Shown: piece after piece, positions 17,874 to 24,989 of the stretch
Layout of the letters: every line of letters begins with the position of its first letter
How positions within the stretch are numbered: the first letter of the stretch is position 1
Origin: Bacillus sp. FJAT-49711
GTDB taxonomy: Bacteria; Bacillota; Bacilli; Bacillales; Bacillaceae_C
Length of the DNA: 64,000 bases
Direction of reading: 5' to 3'
Assembly (NCBI RefSeq): GCF_018343715.1
Contig: NZ_JAGYPL010000003.1
Location: 150,769 to 214,768, forward strand
Made by a program: the position numbers and the translations under genes
The notes under the pieces: generated by a model
Databases searched by the model: none
The model's input: the letters and a program-made list of their open reading frames with translations, nothing else
Told to the model about the DNA's origin: nothing

Positions 17874-17931
17874 GTATTTCTCAGAGTGTTATCCACAAAG
17901 TTTCTAATTTATAAATTTCTTAACAAGAACA

Positions 17932-17963
17932 ATAAAAAAACTGCATCTCAATGGAAGATGCAG
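17932..17963 (-). terminator. Terminator of the TPP riboswitch
   Basis: On the minus strand CTGCATCT pairs with AGATGCAG around a seven-base loop, followed by seven T. Just upstream lies the aptamer; CTGCATAGAGG at the 5' end of the leader could compete for the same bases, as expected for a transcriptional switch. Confidence 0.85.
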
Positions 17964-18002
17964 CAGTATACGGAAAATTACAAAACAATACCGTCATAAG
18001 CT

Positions 18003-18094
18003 GCACTTCCCCACGCTGGCATTATCCAGATCGGGTAATAAGGGACTAGAACGCTCCTCCTCGCTCTTCTCAGCCTTTGCGGCTCCCCTAGTGC
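18003..18094 (-). promoter_or_regulatory. TPP riboswitch (THI element)
   Basis: Read on the minus strand the conserved parts appear in order: GCACTAGGGGAGCC, then AGGCTGAGA, a variable arm, CCC-TTATTACCCGATCTGGAT, AATGCCAGCGTGGGGAAGTGC. The outer helix GCAC/GTGC closes. This is the canonical thiamine pyrophosphate aptamer. It precedes ykoFEDC, and the terminator 40 bases further on indicates control by premature termination when TPP is abundant. Confidence 0.95.
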
Positions 18095-18189
18095 AACAAC
18101 CTCTATGCAGTTTTTATCGCTCGCCATATATCGTAGCTAGTAACAACAAAAAAGTAAATATCCCTAAGTACCTAGTATACAAGTCCGAT

Positions 18190-18253
18190 GCCAGGCACCG
18201 GACAATTCTGAATTGTTTCAAAGTTGTTTGAGTGCCTGGCACCGAAACAATTA
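18190..18253. repeat. Dispersed palindromic repeat, copy B
   Basis: The same element as at 318-388, with the arms CCAGGCAC and GTGCCTGG and the core TTCTGAATTGTTTCAAAGTT. The terminal CAATTA supplies the stop codon (TAA) of the PNPOx-like gene. A short fragment, TGCCTGGCAC, is at 18931-18940. Confidence 0.7.
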
Positions 18254-18904
18254 GGGCCAGAGAAGTTCATGGGTCCATTGGTTATCATGGATTCGGTATT
18301 GTAGTCTAGTGTGTTTTCGATCGGGATTGCCTTGCCAAAATTCGACTTGATTGGCATGTACACAGTATAGTTTCCATTGGGGATATATTGAATCGGGATT
18401 GCTTTTAACGTTATCGATTTTTTGATCGAGAGCTTTGTTTAATTCTTCTTTGTTCAAGAGGGGATTGCTTTGCTTGCCAATCATGGCAGTTGCACGAGCC
18501 ATGTCGCTTCTTTCTAAAAAATCGGCTGCGCTCCTTTCGCTTCCCGTTTCGACGGCAGTTCCTCGTATCCTTACTTGCTTTCCAAGTGCGGGCCAGTAAA
18601 AGGTAAGAGCAACCTTTGATTGTTCAGCTAATTGCTTGCCTTTTCTACTCTCGGAGCTAGTCGCAAAATACCATCCATTATCGTCAATATTTTTTAAAAT
18701 TAATACTCGCGCGTCTGGATACCCATCATGATCGACGGTAGAAATCGTCATCGCATGTGGTTCAAGCACGTCCTCCCTAATTGCTGTATGTAGCCATTTA
18801 ATAAATAACTCGTGCGGAGTTTCCGGTACATTGTCTGTATGAAAATCACTAAATGAACCGTTTAATACTTTCAGGTTTCTGAGAAGATTCTTTATACTAC
18901 TCAA
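18251..18904 (-). CDS. Pyridoxamine 5'-phosphate oxidase-like flavoprotein
   Basis: A 217-residue FMN-binding split-barrel protein. It follows the PdxH pattern: ARVLILKNIDDNGWYFATSS (FMN site), SRKGKQLAEQSKVALTFYWP, LGKQVRIRGTAVE and the C-terminal VEFWQGNPDRKHTRLQYRI, which in PdxH contacts the substrate phosphate. PdxH oxidises pyridoxine or pyridoxamine 5'-phosphate to PLP. Bacilli normally make PLP with PdxST, so this would be a salvage enzyme or a related oxidoreductase. The start is a TTG with AAAGGAG eleven bases upstream. The stop codon lies inside a dispersed repeat. Confidence 0.8.
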   Translation of the reverse strand: MSSIKNLLRNLKVLNGSFSDFHTDNVPETPHELFIKWLHTAIREDVLEPHAMTISTVDHDGYPDARVLILKNIDDNGWYFATSSESRKGKQLAEQSKVALTFYWPALGKQVRIRGTAVETGSERSAADFLERSDMARATAMIGKQSNPLLNKEELNKALDQKIDNVKSNPDSIYPQWKLYCVHANQVEFWQGNPDRKHTRLQYRIHDNQWTHELLWP

Positions 18905-18939
18905 ATCCTACATCTCCTTTCAGCATCTTGTGCCTGGCA

Positions 18940-19311
18940 CTAATTAAGTAAGCCAATAAAATTCTTTCTGTATTTCCATATTAACATGACCTCCATCACA
19001 ATTAGCAATAAAGCAAGTGGGAGAAGGGCTTGATCTATGAAAATATGAAACGCAAGAATGTTAATAAGAATAGGTGCTAGAATTGTTAATGCTAAAGGGA
19101 TGAAACGGCGAATTAATAAAAGAATGCCGCAAATAATTTCCGGCGTTTTTTCAAGAGCTAGTAAATAGCCAGTTCCCAAAAATTCCATTGCCTTTGGACT
19201 AGTTGGAAAGATAGGATTGAATCCGAACAAAACAAAATACCCATTCAGACCGGCACATAAAAAGACCAAACCGAGTACTATTTCTGAAACCCGAAAGATA
19301 TGACCCTTCAT
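18940..19311 (-). CDS. DoxX-like small membrane protein
   Basis: A 123-residue protein with four hydrophobic helices, starting MKGHIFRVSEIVLGLVFLCA and ending KYRKNFIGLLN, typical of the DoxX/DUF417 group of four-helix membrane proteins of poorly known function. I chose the ATG at 19311, preceded by AAGGGG at nine bases; the longer frame upstream runs through the end of the DUF3995 gene in another frame. Confidence 0.7.
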   Translation of the reverse strand: MKGHIFRVSEIVLGLVFLCAGLNGYFVLFGFNPIFPTSPKAMEFLGTGYLLALEKTPEIICGILLLIRRFIPLALTILAPILINILAFHIFIDQALLPLALLLIVMEVMLIWKYRKNFIGLLN

Positions 19312-19354
19312 AATATCAGCCCCTTGTTTCGTTTTTGTCCCTAGCCACCTGAAA

Positions 19355-19806
19355 CTATTGTTTAAAGTTAAAATTAGATAAAATAAACAAAACTCCGCCA
19401 AACATCCAAAATGGCTCCCAGAAAAAGAGTCTCCACTTAAGTGCATAACCATCAATCTGCATTGATAATAATCCAGTAAAAACAAATGAGAGAGTTATAG
19501 CATTAGCAAGACCGTACAAAAATAAAAACAACCCCCGATTAAGGCTGTGTAAAATAGTATGCGATGTACTTTAATCGACCACTCCTTTAAAAGCAGCAGC
19601 AAAAAAAGACCTCTACCTAGCTTCATAAATCCCGTTATCCAAACGATTGCTATAAAAGCAGCTTCCCTTTTCAATGCATGCTCATAGATTGAACCACCTA
19701 ATGATTTGACTCCTGCCATTCCTCCTAAAGCCCAATAAAAACTCATTAATCCGAAAAGAATACACCAGATGCATCCAGAATAGATATAAAGCTTTTTCTT
19801 TTGCAT
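19355..19806 (-). pseudogene. DUF3995-family membrane protein, frameshifted
   Basis: The first frame reads MQKKKLYIYSGCIWCILFGL, then FYWALGGMAGVKSLGGSIYE through FYTALIGG and stops soon after. The correct continuation is in another frame: LFLFLYGLANAITLSFVFTG, then ALKWRLFFWEPFWMFGG through LSNFNFKQ, which is the normal DUF3995 C-terminus with its WEPFW segment. Adding one G to the run of five G (plus strand C run 19532-19536) restores about 150 residues and four helices. A real deletion and an assembly error are equally possible. Confidence 0.75.
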
Positions 19807-19889
19807 CATTATCATCACGACCACACATTTTGATAAAGTTCATACCTTTACATAAATCCGTACTGTCACATTGCGACTGGCTTCATACT

Positions 19890-20588
19890 TTATATTTGCG
19901 TAAGAACATAAACAAGTGGCATTGAACGATCTTTTGTTCCAAAAAAGTATAAATAATTGGATAGAAAAAGTTCATAATAACGATGCTTCGAGGGCTCTGG
20001 TTTCCCTCTTAAATTTAATATTATTTGTGGGGGCGCATCCTCTACAATTTCAAATCTCATTCCTTCCATAAGCTGCATCAAAAAAAACATAGGTATTGAA
20101 TCCATATAAGTTCCCGGCGATTCATCGTCCAACAACCATTTAGGATGACCACCTAGCTTATTATGAGCAAAGTGGATATCTGATGTAGGTGTGAAATTCC
20201 AACGTTGAAATCGAACCTTCTCTTTATAATCTATTCTAATGACGCCTTCTTTTGTTTCAAAAATATTTATTTTAAAGTTTTTCTGATATGTTTCAAGGAA
20301 GCCTTTTGGAATATTTATGCCTGGCAGAACCTCTTGCAGCATTTCAGGAATAAGATACTCCTCATGTGCACAAGAAGTACAGGCAAATACGGCCATCGTA
20401 AAACCATGCCAAAAATGGTCTTGCGGAAAGGCAATTTGAAAAAAGAATGTTTGTTTTGCTCCGCATATTTGGCACGCTGGAATTTCCATTGATTCCGGAA
20501 TGCAAGGTTGGCCTCCGATAAACGATAAATCTTTTTCATTTTGTTTTGTGTCGACTAAATCGATCTCTAAACTATAACTAGATTCCAT
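19890..20588 (-). CDS. DUF1963/YwqG-like protein, candidate immunity protein
   Basis: The 232-residue soluble protein has an opening SFIGGQPCIPESMEIPACQI with a CxxC pair and a second pair, CTSC, near residue 75, so a zinc site is likely. FIGGxPxxP and FFFQIAFP resemble the DUF1963 (YwqG) fold. I use the ATG at 20588 because GGGGAG is nine bases upstream; the earlier ATG (20597) abuts that site. The gene begins 60 bases after the stop of the protease-nuclease fusion and is co-oriented with it. DUF1963 proteins occur as immunity or accessory genes in polymorphic toxin loci, so neutralising the nuclease domain is a reasonable but untested role. Confidence 0.6.
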   Translation of the reverse strand: MESSYSLEIDLVDTKQNEKDLSFIGGQPCIPESMEIPACQICGAKQTFFFQIAFPQDHFWHGFTMAVFACTSCAHEEYLIPEMLQEVLPGINIPKGFLETYQKNFKINIFETKEGVIRIDYKEKVRFQRWNFTPTSDIHFAHNKLGGHPKWLLDDESPGTYMDSIPMFFLMQLMEGMRFEIVEDAPPQIILNLRGKPEPSKHRYYELFLSNYLYFFGTKDRSMPLVYVLTQI

Positions 20589-20648
20589 TCTTTTCATCTC
20601 CCCGTTCAGTATTAGAAACTTATTATCCTAAAAAGCAGGCTCGTTCAT

Positions 20649-22613
20649 TTACGGATTCGGAAAAACTCTCTTGATTGTCTGTCCATCTATTCTTACATTA
20701 TAAACGACTTCATATGGCCTCGTAGAACCACTAGAATATTTTGGTACTACTCTAACAAAAACAGTTTTACCTGCTTGAACTTCTTGTGCAACCATTTCTT
20801 CAAATTGCCGGAATCTTCCTCTATTAACGCTCAAGTTTTGTGGAAAAATATTTCCTGAGAACCTTGTACCTAGTCCGCCTAGATTGTTTCCAATTGCGTG
20901 GCCGGCATCGTCCGTTTGTTTACCAAGAGATCGTGCGTATCTTCTAGAAGCACGATTTGTATCCGTTCCTGTTTTAAGATGACGAGGTTCAATCTTGGCG
21001 AAAACAGAGCGAATCTCCCCCATACTCCCGTGCGTTGTTCGATACGTTAGTCCACCGGCAGTGGTAAATTCATGCCTTGTAAACCCTTTTGCAGTTTTTA
21101 ATACTTTTGCCGAAACAATCTTACCGAACGGAAAACGTCTTAATCCAAGTGTAAAAACGGCTGCCGCAGCATATTCGGGTGATAGTAGTTTTTTAGGGTT
21201 TCGGAGCATATCTGAGATTTGATGCCCGCTTGTTGCGACTCCCAGCCCCATTGAAACAGCACCAATCGCCGACCAGACTCCCAAAAATGGCACAGATAAA
21301 GCGAATGCTCCTGCTATAATGGCTCCTTTCTCCCATCCTGACAATCTGTCCCACCAAAATTGCAAGGAATCAAATAAACAGGCAAAGCAGGTTCCTTCGC
21401 TGCTGTATATACTTTCCCATCCAATAAAAAGTGCAATCAATACCGTTAAAGCTATAGCCGTCAACGCTCCATAATATTTCTGAACGTTCGTCTTCAATAA
21501 TGCTACTCGCTCCTTTGCTTCTGCATTACCATGTATGAATGTAAAAGCAAGTTCCCTGCGTTCACGGTAAAGAAACAATAAATAACCGAAGCGCTGCTTA
21601 TCCTTTAGAAAGGCAACCATCAGATTCCAGAGTTCGATAAAAGGATTTATTACATTTTCGTATTTAAGCAGAGGCAATTTATCGCGAACTCGGTTTATTT
21701 CGCTATAATCAATGAGCAGAGCCGCAATGAGCATTAGGAGGAAAAATGGTTTTGCAGCGTAACCGCTCCCGATTAGTTTATGAATACTTTGTAATAGTTT
21801 TGGAGCCTGATAGCTAGCGTTCCATAAAATATGATCATAAATGGCCATAAACAAAAGGAATCCAGGAAAAATAAAGATATAATTCAAAAACTTAAGCCTA
21901 TATCTAATAGCTATTCCGATTCCCAATGTCACCATCGCCGTTAATAACGCATGTCCCGAAGTCATTTGAGTTGGAAAAATACTTTCTTCAAAATACCCCG
22001 GAAATAAAGTAAATAAGTCCCAATGAAGAACTTTTCCACCGAGCAATGTTACCCCATAGTGACTTCCGGATATTAATCTTCTTGTTGCTTCCTCTATAAA
22101 TTGAAAACCAGCTCCTGTTGCAGCACCAATAAGGGCATAATCACTTAAACTTAAAGACGATGCCCTTCTAGAAAAAAATAAATAGACTGCGAGAGGAATT
22201 AATTTCAATACTTCTTCAGCAATTGGTGTTAAAAAGGCTTGGCTCCACACATTCGAGGCTTGACCACCGAAGATCCACGTAATCGACAGGACGATGACTG
22301 AATTCAACGGTACGATCAACCAGCCCCCTGCTAGAAAAAAATATGTATATTGCTTCCATGTTAATGTTTTACTGCGACATAGTAACCAGAATTGCAAGAT
22401 TACATAAAATGACCAAAAATACTGTACGAATATTTTGCGTGAATCTTCCATGAAAATTAGACTGAGAACAAAGACAATTAAAGAAACCCAAGAAAAAATA
22501 GTATAAATCACCACAATAGACGGATGTTTTTGAGTCCACTCCTTCAAAAATTGGTGAGTAGACTCAAATATCCTTCTTATGTTTAATCTAGTCCTTTCGA
22601 TCCTACTCGTCAT
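20649..22613 (-). CDS. PrsW-type intramembrane protease fused to a DNA/RNA nuclease toxin domain
   Basis: The protein is 654 residues. Residues 1-305 hold about nine membrane helices with the PrsW motifs: EEVLK (133-137), FIEE (172-175), SGHALL (219-224) and DH (260-261), the presumed glutamate/histidine metal site. Residues 330-385 are a cytoplasmic link, 383-400 and 430-490 are hydrophobic (the latter Gly/Ala-rich, like pre-toxin regions), and 540-654 form a C-terminal nuclease domain of the Endonuclea_NS_2 type: DDAGHAIGN with His572, Asn588/Asn593 in NIFPQNLSVN, and VVPKYSSGSTRPYEVVYNV. The start ATG follows GGGGTGAAG. No secretion marker such as LXG or WXG was seen. The candidate immunity gene follows directly. 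Domain recognition is from motifs; the fusion is continuous in one frame. Confidence 0.8.
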   Translation of the reverse strand: MTSRIERTRLNIRRIFESTHQFLKEWTQKHPSIVVIYTIFSWVSLIVFVLSLIFMEDSRKIFVQYFWSFYVILQFWLLCRSKTLTWKQYTYFFLAGGWLIVPLNSVIVLSITWIFGGQASNVWSQAFLTPIAEEVLKLIPLAVYLFFSRRASSLSLSDYALIGAATGAGFQFIEEATRRLISGSHYGVTLLGGKVLHWDLFTLFPGYFEESIFPTQMTSGHALLTAMVTLGIGIAIRYRLKFLNYIFIFPGFLLFMAIYDHILWNASYQAPKLLQSIHKLIGSGYAAKPFFLLMLIAALLIDYSEINRVRDKLPLLKYENVINPFIELWNLMVAFLKDKQRFGYLLFLYRERRELAFTFIHGNAEAKERVALLKTNVQKYYGALTAIALTVLIALFIGWESIYSSEGTCFACLFDSLQFWWDRLSGWEKGAIIAGAFALSVPFLGVWSAIGAVSMGLGVATSGHQISDMLRNPKKLLSPEYAAAAVFTLGLRRFPFGKIVSAKVLKTAKGFTRHEFTTAGGLTYRTTHGSMGEIRSVFAKIEPRHLKTGTDTNRASRRYARSLGKQTDDAGHAIGNNLGGLGTRFSGNIFPQNLSVNRGRFRQFEEMVAQEVQAGKTVFVRVVPKYSSGSTRPYEVVYNVRIDGQTIKRVFPNP

Positions 22614-22780
22614 GCTTCTTCACCCCATTATACGAGTTTGACGTCCACTTTTAGATTCATATACATAAATTTCCAGAATCATCTATTTATGGTTTCATAC
22701 TATACCGTATAATGTCATGCTTTAAAATAGGTCGATGTTGTCATATTTTCCATATGACATAGGTCGGAGCATCTCTTAAT

Positions 22781-23848
22781 CTACTTTCCTGAAAATCTGT
22801 AATATCCCTCCAATGTCTTTCCGCTTTTATAAATTTTTGTTGCACGTTCTGCCCCAACATAGCGAAAATGCCATGGCTCATACATATAGCCTGTTACGGA
22901 TTCTTTCCCTTTTGGATAACGCATGATGAAACCGTAGCGATGGGCGTTTGCTGCTAACCATTTTCCTTCCGCTGTTTTATCAAATGATTCTTTTAGCCAG
23001 TGAGCTTGGTTCGGTCCACCAATATCAAATGTGAAACCTGTTTGATGTTCACTATGTCCAGCTTTCGCACTAAATCTAGATGCTTCCGCTTCCCCATATT
23101 TTTTTACATAGCGGTTATATAAGTTTTTCTGATAGTCATACGATCGGAAGCCACTGATTACTTGGAAACTTATATTTTTCTTTTTCGCATCTGCCAGCAT
23201 TTTGTTGAATGAAGCTCGCGTCGCCTTACTTTCACCTGGGTTATACGTTGCAGGGAGCGAATATCGTTTGTTGACCACAATGATTCCGTCGACGTACGTG
23301 ATTCCATTTTTAACGGTTAATTTAGGATTATCACTTGTTAGTAGCTTTAAATATTGCGAGCTTACGTACCCTGTTTTTCCTGCGTAATTCACTTTATACC
23401 AGGTGACATGTTTTGAAATTAATGCCACTTGTTTACCTTTTGGAATTACCGTTGCTACCTTGTATGTTGTACCTGCACCGGTTCGCAAATTTAAGTTGGC
23501 TTTGGTGGAGTATTTGCCGGTTTGTGTTTGTGGTTTTGATGTAGAAGTTGATTTACCATGTTTTAAATACGTTGAGCTGACATATCCTGTTTTACCTGAA
23601 TAGCTGACTTTGTACCACGTTCCATGCTTGGAAATAAGTGTTATTTGCTTCCCTTTTGGTATCACCGTTATGACTTTGTATGTTGTTCCAGCACCAGTTC
23701 GTAAATTTAAATTGGCGGTCGTTTGATAGTCCTTACTTGCGGCAAAAGCTACGCTTGGTACATTTAAACTAAATGAATAGTTTCCTAATGGCGTTACCGT
23801 CAGAACCAGCAATGCGGCAAGAAAAATGGATAATCTTCTCAAGATCAA
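22781..23848 (-). CDS. Secreted D,D-carboxypeptidase (VanY/M15B) with two SH3b domains
   Basis: The product (355 residues) has a signal peptide with cleavage around AFA-AS, two bacterial SH3 domains (about 40-96 and 112-168, each with LNLRTGAGTTYKV and TGYVSS), and a C-terminal M15 peptidase domain: SGFRSYDYQ, SEHQTGFTFDI (His268, Asp275) and EPWHFRYVG (Glu324, His327). It should trim D-Ala from peptidoglycan stem peptides outside the cell while bound to the wall. I chose TTG at 23848, eight bases after GAGGTGGG, over the GTG at 23860. It stands alone. Confidence 0.87.
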   Translation of the reverse strand: MILRRLSIFLAALLVLTVTPLGNYSFSLNVPSVAFAASKDYQTTANLNLRTGAGTTYKVITVIPKGKQITLISKHGTWYKVSYSGKTGYVSSTYLKHGKSTSTSKPQTQTGKYSTKANLNLRTGAGTTYKVATVIPKGKQVALISKHVTWYKVNYAGKTGYVSSQYLKLLTSDNPKLTVKNGITYVDGIIVVNKRYSLPATYNPGESKATRASFNKMLADAKKKNISFQVISGFRSYDYQKNLYNRYVKKYGEAEASRFSAKAGHSEHQTGFTFDIGGPNQAHWLKESFDKTAEGKWLAANAHRYGFIMRYPKGKESVTGYMYEPWHFRYVGAERATKIYKSGKTLEGYYRFSGK

Positions 23849-23860
23849 TGTAATACCCAC

Positions 23861-24220
23861 CTCACAGAATATTTATAGAAAGATGACATTGAAATTATCA
23901 ATATACGAATCTTTTATTAAAAAATGTCACTTTCAAATCATTAGACGTATAAAAAAACGTTTTAAATCAAAAAAAATAAAATTTGGGCAATTTTATTAAA
24001 AGCAGCTAATTTTTTAAGGCGCTGACAAGTCTTTCTAAATTCCGGTTGTTGATTTGCACTCCAACTAACAGTTATAAAGATTAGCAGCGACCTTTAACAA
24101 AGCTAAAATAAAAAGGTATAAAATCTCTTTTTCAGAGAGAGTTATACCTTTTTTCAAAATAATTATAGTTTCAAAGTTTTTACAGGCCGGTACTACATCA
24201 AGGGAACAAGATGGAACTAG
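23861..24220. other. Intergenic region with terminator
   Basis: It contains the promoter side of the carboxypeptidase gene and a strong hairpin (24110-24155) that would end transcription of the adjacent lpd remnant. I see no gene. Confidence 0.5.
24110..24155. terminator. Bidirectional terminator after lpd remnant
   Basis: AAAAAGGTATAA and TTATACCTTTTTT pair, extended by CTCT/AGAG, with A and T runs on both sides. Confidence 0.75.
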
Positions 24221-24915
24221 TTAAGCTTTTTCAATTCTAGCGAATGTCATTTTGGCTGCATCAACAACTACCTCACTTAATGTAGGATGTGGATGAATAG
24301 TTAAAATAATATCTTCAACTGTAGCCCCCATTTCTATAGCTAGAGCCAATTCAGAGATTAAACTTGATGCTTCTATTCCACAATCGATGCCCCTAATAAT
24401 GTTCCCGATCCTTTTTCGGCGACCAATTTAACAAATCCCCCTGTTTCCTGGAGAGCCGACGCACGGCCGTTAATCATAAATCTTGATCTTCCTGTAACTG
24501 TTTCTATTCCTTTAGATTTAAGGGTTGGTTCTTTTTCTCCAACACTCGCAATTTCGGGATCCGAGAATACAACAAGTGGTATTGCTTGATAATCAGCTGC
24601 ACTTTTCTCGTCATTTATTGCTCCCGCGACTATTTTGGCTTCATAAGTTGCTTTGTGAGCAAGGGCAGGACCTTCAACAATGTCTCCAATCGCATATATA
24701 TGCGGCAATGATGTTTTATATTGTGAATCGACTTGGACATGCCCTCTGTCCGTCAATGAAATGCCGATTTTATCCAGGCCAATAGATCCGTCTGTATTTG
24801 GTCTTCGTCCAATTGTAATTAACGCGAAGTCAGCGGAAATACGTTTCACTTTATCATTAACTTTATAATAGATTTCTATTTGATTTTGTGTTTCTACTAT
24901 TTCTTGTACAAATGC
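24221..24915 (-). pseudogene. Dihydrolipoyl dehydrogenase, C-terminal remnant
   Basis: Only the second half of an E3-type flavoprotein remains. It reads SADFALITIGRRPNTDGSIG, HIYAIGDIVEGPALAHKATY (FAD-binding Gly-Asp), VVFSDPEIASVG, then LLGASIV. A single missing G then shifts the frame, and the continuation [20 protein letters not shown] through [10 protein letters not shown] (catalytic His) to ARIEKA follows in another frame. The N-terminal FAD and disulfide region (about 230 residues) is absent and a stop lies just upstream of the preserved part. It is therefore a non-functional fragment of a former 2-oxo acid or acetoin dehydrogenase operon. Confidence 0.85.
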
Positions 24916-24940
24916 ATTGAATGTAGGTCAAATCATAAAA

Positions 24941-24973
24941 ACAAACACTCCATACTAATCAAGGAGTGTTTGT
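24941..24973 (-). terminator. Terminator of the GH5 gene
   Basis: ACAAACACTCC and GGAGTGTTTGT form a perfect 11-bp stem with an 11-base loop; on the minus strand TTTTTATG follows. Confidence 0.85.
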
Positions 24974-24989
24974 CTTAATCATATAAAAA

